Shown: positions 14,442 through 20,293 of the stretch, piece after piece | How the letters are laid out: every line of letters starts with the position of its first letter | Numbering within the stretch: the stretch's first letter is position 1 | IMG/VR virus record: IMGVR_UViG_3300029882_000009 | Location: 1-64,000 of that record | Length of the DNA: 64,000 nucleotides | Origin: a virus | Direction: 5' to 3' (one strand) | Translations under genes and position numbers: made by a program | Notes under the pieces: generated by a model | Databases searched by the model: none | What the model was told of the DNA's origin: nothing | The model's input: the letters and a program-made list of their open reading frames with translations, nothing else

Positions 14442-14624
14442 ATGCCATTCAGATCATTGAAAGAAAGTGAAAAGCCAAAAGAGCTATACATATGTCAGAG
14501 TCGAGAACACAACCCTCCCAATATGATAAAGTTAGAACCTGGTCTTCATATTTGGGTGTGTTCTGTTTGTGGTAAGGAAAGTAGAATTTTCGTTCCCGGT
14601 CTCGATTCGTGGTGTACAAGATAA
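14442..14624 (+). CDS. small CxxC protein
   Basis: 60 residues with ribosome site AGGAAT. It contains ICQSREHNPPNM and WVCSVCGKESRIFVPGLD, giving one CxxC, another C and a His that could hold zinc. Last protein gene before the RNA island. Function unknown. Confidence 0.6.
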   Translation: MPFRSLKESEKPKELYICQSREHNPPNMIKLEPGLHIWVCSVCGKESRIFVPGLDSWCTR

Positions 14625-14660
14625 TTTTTGACATTTTTTCTCAAATTTGTTCAAAAAGAC

Positions 14661-14689
14661 TTGCAATTCTTGATGAGAAGGTGTATAAT
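14661..14689 (+). promoter_or_regulatory. sigma70-type promoter of the RNA island
   Basis: TTGCAA at 14661, 17 bases, TATAAT at 14684, with GTG just before. It is the best promoter in this stretch, and no ORF of useful length follows for 400 bases, so its direct product is an RNA. Confidence 0.85.
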
Positions 14690-14695
14690 AGATAC

Positions 14696-15085
14696 ATAAG
14701 AGAAGAGAGATGGTTGTAGTCGGTGCCCGTCGGTGCATTAAATCAGTATGGGGATATGGGTAACACCGGAAAACTGAGCCAGTAAAGAAATACATGGTTA
14801 AAGAAGTAAGTAATTGAGCCTGGACGACGACACTGTTAAGAGATAACGTAAATCTTCTTAATACTTCGAGACGAGGTAACTAGCATCGTTACATCACCAT
14901 GTAGAAAGATAAGGCAGTTCAATTCTGCTCGCTGATCGAGGTTTGATGACTAACACTTCAGGTTCGATTCCTGAGCTTCCTGGATTACACGATGGTAGTT
15001 TTAGAAGTAAACCAGTTGGTGCTGGTAGATCAAAAGCAGAGGGAGTTTTTCTGACGGGATTCGCCCTCTGCTCGAAATTTTAGGA
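14696..15085 (+). ncRNA. structured non-coding RNA candidate 1
   Basis: No convincing gene lies between 14625 and 15092, yet a strong promoter fires into it. Visible helices: TCGGTG 14730/CACCGG 14764; TTAAGA 14836/TCTTAA 14856; GTAAC 14876/GTTAC 14888 with a 7-base loop; GGCAG 14913/CTGCT 14925 around TTCAATT; TCAGG 14958/CCTGA 14970 around TTCGATT; ACCAG 15011/CTGGT 15022; and a perfect 8-base GCAGAGGG 15036/CCCTCTGC 15064 near the end. Two of the loops are T-loop-like (as in tRNA T arms), but I could not build a complete tRNA around either. No known family is recognised. The boundaries are inferred from the promoter and the last helix. Confidence 0.5.
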
Positions 15086-15092
15086 TTAAAAA

Positions 15093-15299
15093 ATGGCAAT
15101 AGAAATAACAGAAGTTAAAAAGAAACGCGGTCTTGCTGCAATGTCTCCTGAACGACGTAAGGAAATAGCAGCTATGGGTGGAGTAACTGCTCATAAACTT
15201 GGTGTAGCTCATTCCTTTACGAGCGCTGAAGCAAAGGCCGCTACAAGTATTGGGCATATAAATCGGCGCGCTAAAAAGAGTAAACAAGATGGTCAGTGA
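15093..15299 (+). CDS. KGG/stress-protein-like small protein
   Basis: 68 residues. RGLAAMSPERRKEIAAMGG, then AHKLGVAHSFTSAEAKAA matches the repeat consensus of small 'KGG' or general-stress-like proteins (xxGFAAMSPERRxEIxxxGGxAAH...GxAHxFTxEEAxxAG). Such proteins are found in phages and bacteria without a settled function. The C-terminus is basic (RRAKKSKQDG), suggesting nucleic-acid contact. It sits between two structured RNAs. The next gene overlaps its end. Confidence 0.65.
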   Translation: MAIEITEVKKKRGLAAMSPERRKEIAAMGGVTAHKLGVAHSFTSAEAKAATSIGHINRRAKKSKQDGQ

Positions 15300-15444
15300 G
15301 TTTGAAGAAGAACCAGCTGATGATGATAATTGGGGTGATGCATGGCGTTATGAAGAATTTATATACGGTTTAAGAACTTTTGGTTGGATTGTGTTAATTT
15401 TAGCAATAATGATTGTTGTTCCGTTATTGTTCAAAACACACTAA
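15289..15444 (+). CDS. small tail-anchored membrane protein
   Basis: 51 residues. An acidic N-terminus (SEFEEEPADDDNWGDAWRYE) is followed by one transmembrane helix (about 33-48, WIVLILAIMIVVPLLF) and KTH. The start is inside the previous gene with AAGAG upstream. Predicted single-pass, acidic end in the cytoplasm. Function unknown. Confidence 0.55.
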   Translation: MVSEFEEEPADDDNWGDAWRYEEFIYGLRTFGWIVLILAIMIVVPLLFKTH

Positions 15445-16100
15445 AATATGTTGTCTATGCTTGAAAAGCCTCTTTTCCAAGACATAGATAGCTAGCTTCA
15501 TTCTAATGAAGCGCAATAACTACTGGTGAGCGTTTATGTTTGCCGACTGGGCGCTTACCAGTAGCTCTATATGTTGTCTGTGGGAACAGGTAAGACTCGT
15601 GAGCTGCGGTGACATCGAGCGCAACAGAACTGGCGCTGCCGTAATGGTTCCTGTTTCCGACTCATAGTGAGTCACGCGAAAAGCGTTGTAAAGAATGAGA
15701 ATAGGTTGGCAGCCCTCAGATTTGAAGATATGTGTGCTGGTGACAGCGAAACACAGAACAGGGTGTTGGGATTAAGAATTCGGCACCCTGTAAGATTTGA
15801 GGATTTCTCTGATAGAACAGGTTTTAGTTGTAGACCGGTTTTACTAAAACAAAGCATGGTGAAAACCTCTGCGCAGACAATCCGGTATGTATATCAGAGG
15901 AAACAATTTCTATGGGGTGTAGTGTAGTTGGGAGCACACCCAGCATGCAGGTAGTGAAGGTTCGATTCCTTTCGTTCCATAGAAAAAATTTCGGAGAGCG
16001 AAGAGGCACCTAACCGGGAACCTCTTTGCCATGACCCGGAAACTTCCTAAGTGCTCTTCATTGGAAAGAGTTAAATGTTGGATCGAACAGCTTAGGAATT
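15445..16100 (+). ncRNA. large ornate structured RNA candidate (GOLLD/ROOL-like)
   Basis: About 655 bases without a credible gene but packed with long helices: TCTATG 15454/CATAGA 15483; GCTTCATT 15495/AATGAAGC 15505; a 13-position helix 15520-15532 with 15552-15564; GGGAACAGG 15582/CCTGTTTCC 15650; GACTCA 15659/TGAGTC 15668; a three-way junction closed by CCTCAGA 15714/TTTGAGG 15796, holding CAGGGTG 15759/CACCCTG 15784; CTCTGATA 15807/TATCAGAG 15892 enclosing a pseudoknot (GTTTTAG 15821/CTAAAAC 15844 with ACCGG 15833/CCGGT 15882); TTTCTATGG 15907/CCATAGAAA 15977; a second pseudoknot (AAGAGG 16001/CCTCTT 16021 with CCGGG 16014/CCCGG 16035); TTCCTAAG 16044/CTTAGGAA 16091. Size, phage location and adjacency to tRNAs recall GOLLD and ROOL RNAs, but I cannot assign a family. 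A direct repeat TATGTTGTCT occurs at 15447 and 15570. Confidence 0.6.
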
Positions 16101-16117
16101 TAAAAATATAGAATTGT

Positions 16118-16194
16118 GGGTAGTTGGTGCATGGGGTTAGCATTCCGGTCTCCAAAACCGGCAGAAGTTGGTTCGAAACCAACACAGCCCGCCA
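16118..16194 (+). tRNA. tRNA-Trp (anticodon CCA)
   Basis: Acceptor GGGTAGT pairs with ACAGCCC (one A-A mismatch). D stem GTGC/GCAT. Anticodon stem CCGGT/ACCGG around CTCCAAA, T at 33 and CCA at 34-36. T arm GTTGG/CCAAC around TTCGAAA. G discriminator and encoded CCA. All arms are present; 77 bases. Confidence 0.9.
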
Positions 16195-16204
16195 AATGAG
16201 GTTT

Positions 16205-16316
16205 TAAAATGTTGAACTATAAGACGGTATGGAGTTAATAGCGGTTATGTTCAGCGACCGAATATAGCCGCAATAATGATAACAGGTCGTTGACAGGCTG
16301 GAATAGACAGCCATTT
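16205..16316 (+). ncRNA. H-type pseudoknot RNA between two tRNA genes
   Basis: GCGGTTAT at 16241 pairs with ATAGCCGC at 16264 (8 pairs). The loop it encloses, GTTCAGCGACC at 16249, pairs with GGTCGTTGAC at 16285 (10 pairs with one bulge), giving a compact two-helix pseudoknot. A separate hairpin GGCTG 16296/CAGCC 16308 follows. No ORF is present. It could be an independent small RNA or a processing/stability element of the polycistronic tRNA transcript. Confidence 0.5.
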
Positions 16317-16319
16317 TAT

Positions 16320-16395
16320 GCCAGTGTAGTCTAATTGGATAGGACATCTTGACAAAATCAGGTAATCGTAGGTTCGATTCCTACCGCTGACACCA
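16320..16395 (+). tRNA. aberrant tRNA (anticodon undetermined)
   Basis: Acceptor GCCAGTG/CGCTGAC (one C-A mismatch), D arm GTCT/GGAC, T arm GTAGG/CCTAC around TTCGATT, A discriminator and encoded CCA give a 76-base tRNA body. The anticodon arm is abnormal. The best stem CTTGA/TCAGG leaves a 5-base loop CAAAA; a 7-base loop ACAAAAT needs a weaker stem and has C, not T, at 33 with nominal anticodon AAA. Likely a decayed tRNA or one selected for an altered loop. Confidence 0.6.
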
Positions 16396-16520
16396 TAGGT
16401 TAATTAGGGTGTAACCTAAAAATAAAATCTCCCTTGCTGCAGCGAACCGGGAGAGAAATAGGAATTGGTCCAAGATTTATAAACTTTTCCACCCTATTTC
16501 TCTTTTGGGTAAGATTTAAC
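16396..16520 (+). ncRNA. spacer with strong hairpins between tRNA genes
   Basis: TAGGTTA 16396/TAACCTA 16412; TCTCCC 16428/GGGAGA 16449; and a perfect 10-pair helix GAGAAATAGG 16453/CCTATTTCTC 16493. The last two share bases, so they are alternatives, which would allow a switch. No gene is present. Could be processing signals or another small RNA. Confidence 0.35.
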
Positions 16521-16606
16521 GCCAGAGTGGTGAAATGTAAACACAGAGGGCTCAAACCCTTCCGACCCAAAAGGTCTTACGAGTTCAAGTCTCGTCTTTG
16601 GCACCA
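16521..16606 (+). tRNA. tRNA-Leu (anticodon CAA)
   Basis: Class II tRNA, 86 bases. Acceptor GCCAGAG/CTTTGGC, D stem GTG/CAC, anticodon stem GAGGG/CCTTC around CTCAAAC (T33, CAA at 34-36), long variable arm GACC/GGTC, T arm ACGAG/CTCGT around TTCAAGT, A discriminator, encoded CCA. Reads TTG codons. Confidence 0.9.
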
Positions 16607-16627
16607 ATATTTTATTAGGATAAAATT

Positions 16628-16831
16628 ATGTTGAAAGTTGCGGAGGTGCGAGTTGGCCTACGAGTTCATGTTAGTGTTTATGGCGATGGAATTGTGACAG
16701 AATTAATAGTTACCAGAAACCTTACACAAGCTATAGTTCAATTCGAATCTGGGGCCAAAGAAATATTTACGGCAACCTGGGCAAAACCAACTCACGAAAT
16801 TCATCAGTATGTAGATTTTGAAAAGATATAG
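16628..16831 (+). CDS. small beta-barrel-like protein
   Basis: 67 residues. The pattern VRVGLRVHVSVYGDGIVTEL, then QAIVQFESGAKEIF resembles the SH3-like 'GxxVxHxxxGxGxV...VxFxxGxxxxF' barrel of CarD/TRCF-interaction and DUF3553-type proteins. Such barrels often contact RNA polymerase or DNA; that is an inference here. It lies in the RNA island between tRNA-Leu and an ArsR-type regulator, 11 bases upstream of the latter. Confidence 0.55.
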   Translation: MLKVAEVRVGLRVHVSVYGDGIVTELIVTRNLTQAIVQFESGAKEIFTATWAKPTHEIHQYVDFEKI

Positions 16832-16841
16832 GGTAATAAAC

Positions 16842-17111
16842 ATGGACAATCAGACAATAAATTATCTTGCAGACATATGTTCTGCACTTGCACATCCGGT
16901 AAGGCTTCGTATCGTAGCTCTATTATCAGAAAATTCAAAGTCTGTTAATGATATAACTACTTCACTCGATATGGCGCAAGGCGCTGTTTCTGGTCACTTG
17001 CGTATTCTCAAACAGGCCAAACTTGTCGATTGTGAACGCACTGGCTCAAAAAATATTTATTCTCTTACCGGTCCAAATATTGAGAGTATAAAGAAGTTGA
17101 TAGAACGGTAA
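16842..17111 (+). CDS. ArsR-family winged-helix regulator
   Basis: 89 residues from the ATG; an earlier in-frame TTG is unlikely. ICSALAHPVRLRIVALL (residues about 9-25), SVNDITTSLDMAQGAVSGHL (32-51), RILKQAKLVDCERTGSKNIYSL form the ArsR HTH with its wing. It has no CxC metal site in the recognition helix (ELCVCDL-type residues are absent), so it is a non-metal ArsR protein. It ends 8 bases before the tmRNA gene and may control the RNA block or host genes. The family call is firm; targets are unknown. Confidence 0.85.
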   Translation: MDNQTINYLADICSALAHPVRLRIVALLSENSKSVNDITTSLDMAQGAVSGHLRILKQAKLVDCERTGSKNIYSLTGPNIESIKKLIER

Positions 17112-17119
17112 AAAGATAC

Positions 17120-17482
17120 GGGGGCGATAGGTATCGATTCAGATCAGGATACTCAATAAGCAAGCACTGGATGGTCGTTGGCCAGTATACGAATCCGACC
17201 TAAAAACAAACGCAAACACAACCTTTAAGACCGTTCGCCCTGTCGCTTTCGCTGCAGCCGCCTAAGTCTGATTGCACTACTTCTTCGGAAGTAGTGGGGA
17301 TTGAAACCTTACGTTTCTTTGATTAAGCATCACTCAGAATCTTGGATGCTAGGAAAATAGATTCAAACTTGTTAGATGGTTTGTTCGTAGAAAATCTAAC
17401 ATTATAAATACGAACTATGCTTGTAGGATATATTGAGATATGGGTACTGAAGACGGGAGTTCGACTCTCCCCGCCTCCACCA
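17120..17482 (+). ncRNA. ssrA: transfer-messenger RNA (tmRNA)
   Basis: The 5' end GGGGGCGATAGGTATCGATTC is the hallmark tmRNA start, and GGGGGCG pairs with CGCCTCC at 17472. The T arm GGGAG/CTCCC encloses TTCGACT; A discriminator and encoded CCA end it at 363 bases. A tag reading frame lies at 17212-17265. After its stop is the hairpin CACTACTTC/GAAGTAGTG, and further pairings fill the pseudoknot region. tmRNA frees stalled ribosomes and tags the nascent chain for proteolysis; SmpB would come from the host. tmRNA genes are known in a minority of phages. Confidence 0.93.
17212..17265 (+). other. tmRNA tag-peptide reading frame
   Basis: GCA at 17212, after AAAAACAAAC, is the likely resume codon, as GCA is in E. 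coli. The frame reads ANTTFKTVRPVAFAAAA and ends TAA. A hydrophobic Ala-rich end fits ClpXP-type tags, but it ends AAAA, not the common ALAA. The resume codon is inferred by analogy. Confidence 0.7.
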
Positions 17483-17567
17483 AATTTCGGGATATAGCTT
17501 GGATACTGCTTTAGCGGCTGTCTCCTTTCGGGGTGATAGAGTATTTGGGAACGACGGCCTGAAATTT
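17483..17567 (+). ncRNA. structured RNA adjoining the tmRNA 3' end
   Basis: AAATTTCGGG (beginning at the last base of the tmRNA CCA, 17482) pairs with CCTGAAATTT at 17558 (10 pairs, one G-T). Inside are ATACT 17503/AGTAT 17540 and a C-rich/G-rich hairpin around TTTC. It has no T arm and no ORF. Possibly a processing element for tmRNA maturation, a terminator-like structure without a T tract, or an independent RNA. Confidence 0.4.
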
Positions 17568-17581
17568 TAAACACAATGTGA

Positions 17582-17713
17582 CCGTAATACCCATAATGGT
17601 TAATGGGGTGCGATTCCGGTAGTCGTAGTTCAAGCACAGTTGGTCTCACTGTACGCGCGTATGGTGAAGGAGATTGGGGTTTGATCCAGGTTCGAATCCT
17701 TGGTTGCGGTCCA
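17582..17713 (+). tRNA. oversized tRNA-like element (132 bases)
   Basis: CCGTAAT pairs with GTTGCGG (7 pairs), T discriminator and encoded CCA. D stem CCAT/ATGG encloses AATGGTTA. The T arm CCAGG/CCTTG encloses TTCGAAT. Between D and T arms lie about 85 bases instead of about 25, holding hairpins TGCGA/TCGTA and ACAGT/ACTGT (loop TGGTCTC, no T at 33). Either a tRNA with an inserted segment or a tRNA-like RNA; no anticodon can be assigned. Confidence 0.4.
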
Positions 17714-17735
17714 AATTTTATAAGAAAGTACGTAT

Positions 17736-19655
17736 ATGTATTCAGCAAAAATAATCAGGGATTCTATATCATCAGCAGGAGCACGGATCACTACCTTTGA
17801 ATTCGTAATACCTCGTATTGTATTATGTGAATTTAACACACACAGATCTCTTTGTCTCGCTGGAGATTCTATATTAGAATTCAGTAGCCCAAGAGCGCAA
17901 AAACGTGAAAGTAGTGCCACCAAGTATCCTATCTCAATCGAGAATTTCTATCGTAAATGGACTGAAGGAGCACAGCCAAGACCGTCAAAAAACCATAAAA
18001 TACTCGATATGTCGTTATTGGATGATAATAGTGTTTATACTACAATGGAACTCAAAAACATATTTGGGTTCAGCAATTATTCTGGACTAAATGGATCTTG
18101 TAGATCTGGTTTGTTAAAAGCCGTGAAAGAATTGGATGGTCGGCAATGGCTGGTGTTGGGGTCTGATTTTAAGAAGTTTTACGAGCGTCCACGAGTTAAT
18201 AACCAACCAATTCAATATCGACTCAAAGACATGACGATCCGACAGATCAATGAACATACAAACAAAATACAATATTCAACTGTTGTTGATTGTTTCTATT
18301 CAGGTCGTAAAGAAATTTTTGAAGTAAAGGCCGGAAGACACCAAATAGCCGGAAGTAAAGATCATAAAATTTGGACAGATACTGGTTATGTTACAATCGA
18401 GAATATTATTCCAGGCACTACCAGAATAGCCGTGCGACGATTGGGAAAACCAGAAACAGAAAAACTTCATCGTTTTACAAGAGCAGAACAACATAGTTAT
18501 ATTATGTGGAACAGAAAAGCCAAGCTTCAACTTATAGCTGAAATGGGTTGTTGTCAGAAATGTGGATCTGTTGATCAACTGCGCATTCATCATATTCAAC
18601 CACGTTATTTACGACCTGATTTGGTAGCCGACAAAAACAATGTTACCCTACTTTGTGAAGGTTGCCATAGAAAAGAGCACGAAGTTCAAGGTTGGCAAAC
18701 AGGATTTGAATATTATGTTGACTTCATAACAGTTGATTCAATCAATTATCGTGGAGTTGAAGACACATATGATCTTGAAATTGCCGGAGAATTTCCAAAC
18801 TTTTTCGCGAATGGTATTGTAGTTCATAATAGTAGGAACAGTGCATCCAGTCGTGCTATTCCTGTTGAACGTAAAATTAAACAGGTAATGGAAACTCCTT
18901 TTATCCCTCTTGTGTGGGCGACTAACAAAAAAGGTATGCAGGGTGGAGAACCATTAAGTGTTGAAGATGAACGTTTAGCAATTAGAGCATGGTTAAACGC
19001 CAGAGATCAAATGGTGCTTGCTGCAAATTACCTATCAAAAGATTTGAACGTCCACAAGTCCATTGCAAATCGTCTTATAGAGCCATTTGCATGGCAAACC
19101 ATAATTGCGACTGCCACAGATTGGCAGAATTATTTTACGCTGCGATGTCATGAATTGGCTCAACCTGAAATACAACTACCTTCTTTTCTTGCAATGGAAG
19201 CATATGATGAATCGATTCCAAAGAAAATAGAAACTCATAACTGGCACTTACCTTATATCAGTGACGAAGAAGTTGAGACTATGATGTACTGCGGAATCCT
19301 CACTGATGAATGGGGATATGAATTGCGTTCATTAGAATCTCTCATATCTGTCTCTGCTGGCCGATGTGCCAGAGTCTCAGTTCTCGGTCACGATGGTTCG
19401 CGAAGTTATGAAAAGGATTTAGGGTTAAATGATGGGTTATTGGCAAACAACCCCCCTCATGCCTCACCAACTGAACATCAAGCTATTGCTTTGAAGAATC
19501 GTGAAAGTAAAAGTGGTAACTTCACAGGTTGGGGCCAGAACCGTAAAAGATACCCAAATGAATGTTCTAAGACTATGCCATCAACAATCAATCCATGGGA
19601 TATAAAGGTGGTGTTGGCACATCTAGATTCAATATATGAGACCCAGAATGTCTAA
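17736..19655 (+). CDS. thyX: FAD-dependent thymidylate synthase ThyX, intein-split
   Basis: 639 residues encoding a ThyX of about 313 residues plus a 326-residue intein. ThyX makes dTMP from dUMP using FAD and methylenetetrahydrofolate. The ThyX signature becomes contiguous only after splicing: THRSL (35-39) joins SRNSASSR (366-373), giving the RHRxxSxNxxSxR-type motif. Following blocks FIPLVWATNKKGMQG and FAWQTIIATATDWQNYF are typical of the phage branch of the family. The intein begins at Cys40 and ends His-Asn365 with Ser366 as the +1 residue. ATG at 17736; it follows the tRNA-like element by 22 bases. Works with dCMP deaminase and the dNMP kinase downstream. Confidence 0.9.
   Translation: MYSAKIIRDSISSAGARITTFEFVIPRIVLCEFNTHRSLCLAGDSILEFSSPRAQKRESSATKYPISIENFYRKWTEGAQPRPSKNHKILDMSLLDDNSVYTTMELKNIFGFSNYSGLNGSCRSGLLKAVKELDGRQWLVLGSDFKKFYERPRVNNQPIQYRLKDMTIRQINEHTNKIQYSTVVDCFYSGRKEIFEVKAGRHQIAGSKDHKIWTDTGYVTIENIIPGTTRIAVRRLGKPETEKLHRFTRAEQHSYIMWNRKAKLQLIAEMGCCQKCGSVDQLRIHHIQPRYLRPDLVADKNNVTLLCEGCHRKEHEVQGWQTGFEYYVDFITVDSINYRGVEDTYDLEIAGEFPNFFANGIVVHNSRNSASSRAIPVERKIKQVMETPFIPLVWATNKKGMQGGEPLSVEDERLAIRAWLNARDQMVLAANYLSKDLNVHKSIANRLIEPFAWQTIIATATDWQNYFTLRCHELAQPEIQLPSFLAMEAYDESIPKKIETHNWHLPYISDEEVETMMYCGILTDEWGYELRSLESLISVSAGRCARVSVLGHDGSRSYEKDLGLNDGLLANNPPHASPTEHQAIALKNRESKSGNFTGWGQNRKRYPNECSKTMPSTINPWDIKVVLAHLDSIYETQNV
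17853..18830 (+). mobile_element. intein with HNH endonuclease in ThyX
   Basis: 326 residues, class 1. N-terminal block CLAGDSILEF; block B around GSKDHKIWT; C-terminal blocks VEDTYDLEIAGEFPNFFANG and VVHN before Ser. The centre carries an HNH zinc endonuclease: CCQKCGSVDQLRIHHIQPRY, then NNVTLLCEGCHRKEH. An extra segment at about 60-140 (DMSLLDDN...FKKFYERP) is not part of the usual splicing fold and looks like a DNA-binding insert. All splice-junction residues are intact, so splicing and homing both look possible. Confidence 0.92.
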
Positions 19656-19980
19656 AACAACAACAATTCACAACAAACTTGTTCGAGATAATATTCCTGA
19701 TATTATAAAACAAAATGGCAATACCTGTAGAACTCGTACTCTGGAGCGAAGAGAGTTTGTAGATTGTCTTATCACAAAATTGATTGAAGAGACTAATGAA
19801 TTCGCTGAGCATCACACTATTGAAGAGTTGGTAGATATGTATACTGTTTTACATGCCTTAATGAAAGCAACTTTTGGTTTTCATGAAATAGCTGCCGCAG
19901 CTACTACAAAACGTGTCAAAAATGGAGCATTCGAAAATCAAGTATTTTTAATATCAACAGAAAGTGGAACTGATGCCTGA
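19648..19980 (+). CDS. MazG-like nucleotide pyrophosphohydrolase
   Basis: 110 residues from the second ATG (GAGA 7 bases upstream); an ATG 12 bases earlier is possible. HNKLVRDNIPDIIKQNG, then KLIEETNEFAEH and EELVDMYTVLHALM match the all-alpha 'house-cleaning' NTP pyrophosphatase group (YNKLVRDxIPExI...KLxEExxEl...EExaDvxEvl), with acidic residues EExxE and ExxD for metal. It would hydrolyse non-canonical nucleoside triphosphates. Overlaps the thyX stop by 8 bases, placing it in the nucleotide operon. Confidence 0.8.
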   Translation: MSKTTTIHNKLVRDNIPDIIKQNGNTCRTRTLERREFVDCLITKLIEETNEFAEHHTIEELVDMYTVLHALMKATFGFHEIAAAATTKRVKNGAFENQVFLISTESGTDA

Positions 19981-20176
19981 ATTAAAAATGCCCAAAAGAC
20001 TAACCCTTCCAACCATATCTGAACAATGTCCTGGGTGTGACAATTCAATATGGTTGAATTTAAATGATAGTCGTGATTTTGGGGAGACTCTCGCCTTTAC
20101 GGGTTACTGCTTTGTATGCCAATTAGGCATTTCTCTAACTGTAGGGCTTAGAGAAAAAGACGTTGTTGACAGTTAA
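19973..20176 (+). CDS. zinc-ribbon protein
   Basis: 67 residues from ATG at 19973, overlapping the previous stop. CPGCDNSIWLNLND, then FTGYCFVCQLGISLTV gives two CxxC pairs about 27 apart, a small zinc ribbon. Last gene before a perfect promoter. Function unknown. Confidence 0.65.
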   Translation: MPELKMPKRLTLPTISEQCPGCDNSIWLNLNDSRDFGETLAFTGYCFVCQLGISLTVGLREKDVVDS

Positions 20177-20208
20177 TGTACGGTGTAAATACAAACAAAA
20201 ATCCATGC

Positions 20209-20237
20209 TTGACAACTAGATTTTTGTAGCATATACT
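20209..20237 (+). promoter_or_regulatory. consensus sigma70 promoter of the replication block
   Basis: TTGACA (perfect) at 20209, 17 bases, TATACT at 20232. The predicted start is about 20244, giving a leader of about 50 bases before the Sak4-like gene. Confidence 0.9.
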
Positions 20238-20245
20238 AAAGCGTT

Positions 20246-20262
20246 GGCAGTCAAAGACTGCC
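20246..20262 (+). promoter_or_regulatory. 5'-leader hairpin
   Basis: Perfect GGCAGTC/GACTGCC stem with loop AAA at the very 5' end of the predicted transcript. There is no T tract, so it is not a terminator; a 5' mRNA-stabilising hairpin or an operator are options. An AAGGAGG ribosome site follows at 20281. Confidence 0.55.
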
Positions 20263-20293
20263 TTCGAAACCACAATACCCAAGGAGGTAGTGG

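Noticed and set aside
14696-15085. Group I intron in a tRNA
   Set aside because: No P7/P3 core pattern and no exon halves that join into a tRNA could be found.
15907-15985. tRNA gene (T arm GAAGG-TTCGATT-CCTTT)
   Set aside because: Acceptor-like pairing extends beyond tRNA length (TTTCTATGG/CCATAGAAA), there is no CCA and no proper anticodon arm; treated as a module of the large RNA.
16044-16098. Armless tRNA (acceptor, D and T arms only)
   Set aside because: Only about 4 bases separate the D-like and T-like hairpins and there is no CCA; a three-way junction of the large RNA explains it better.
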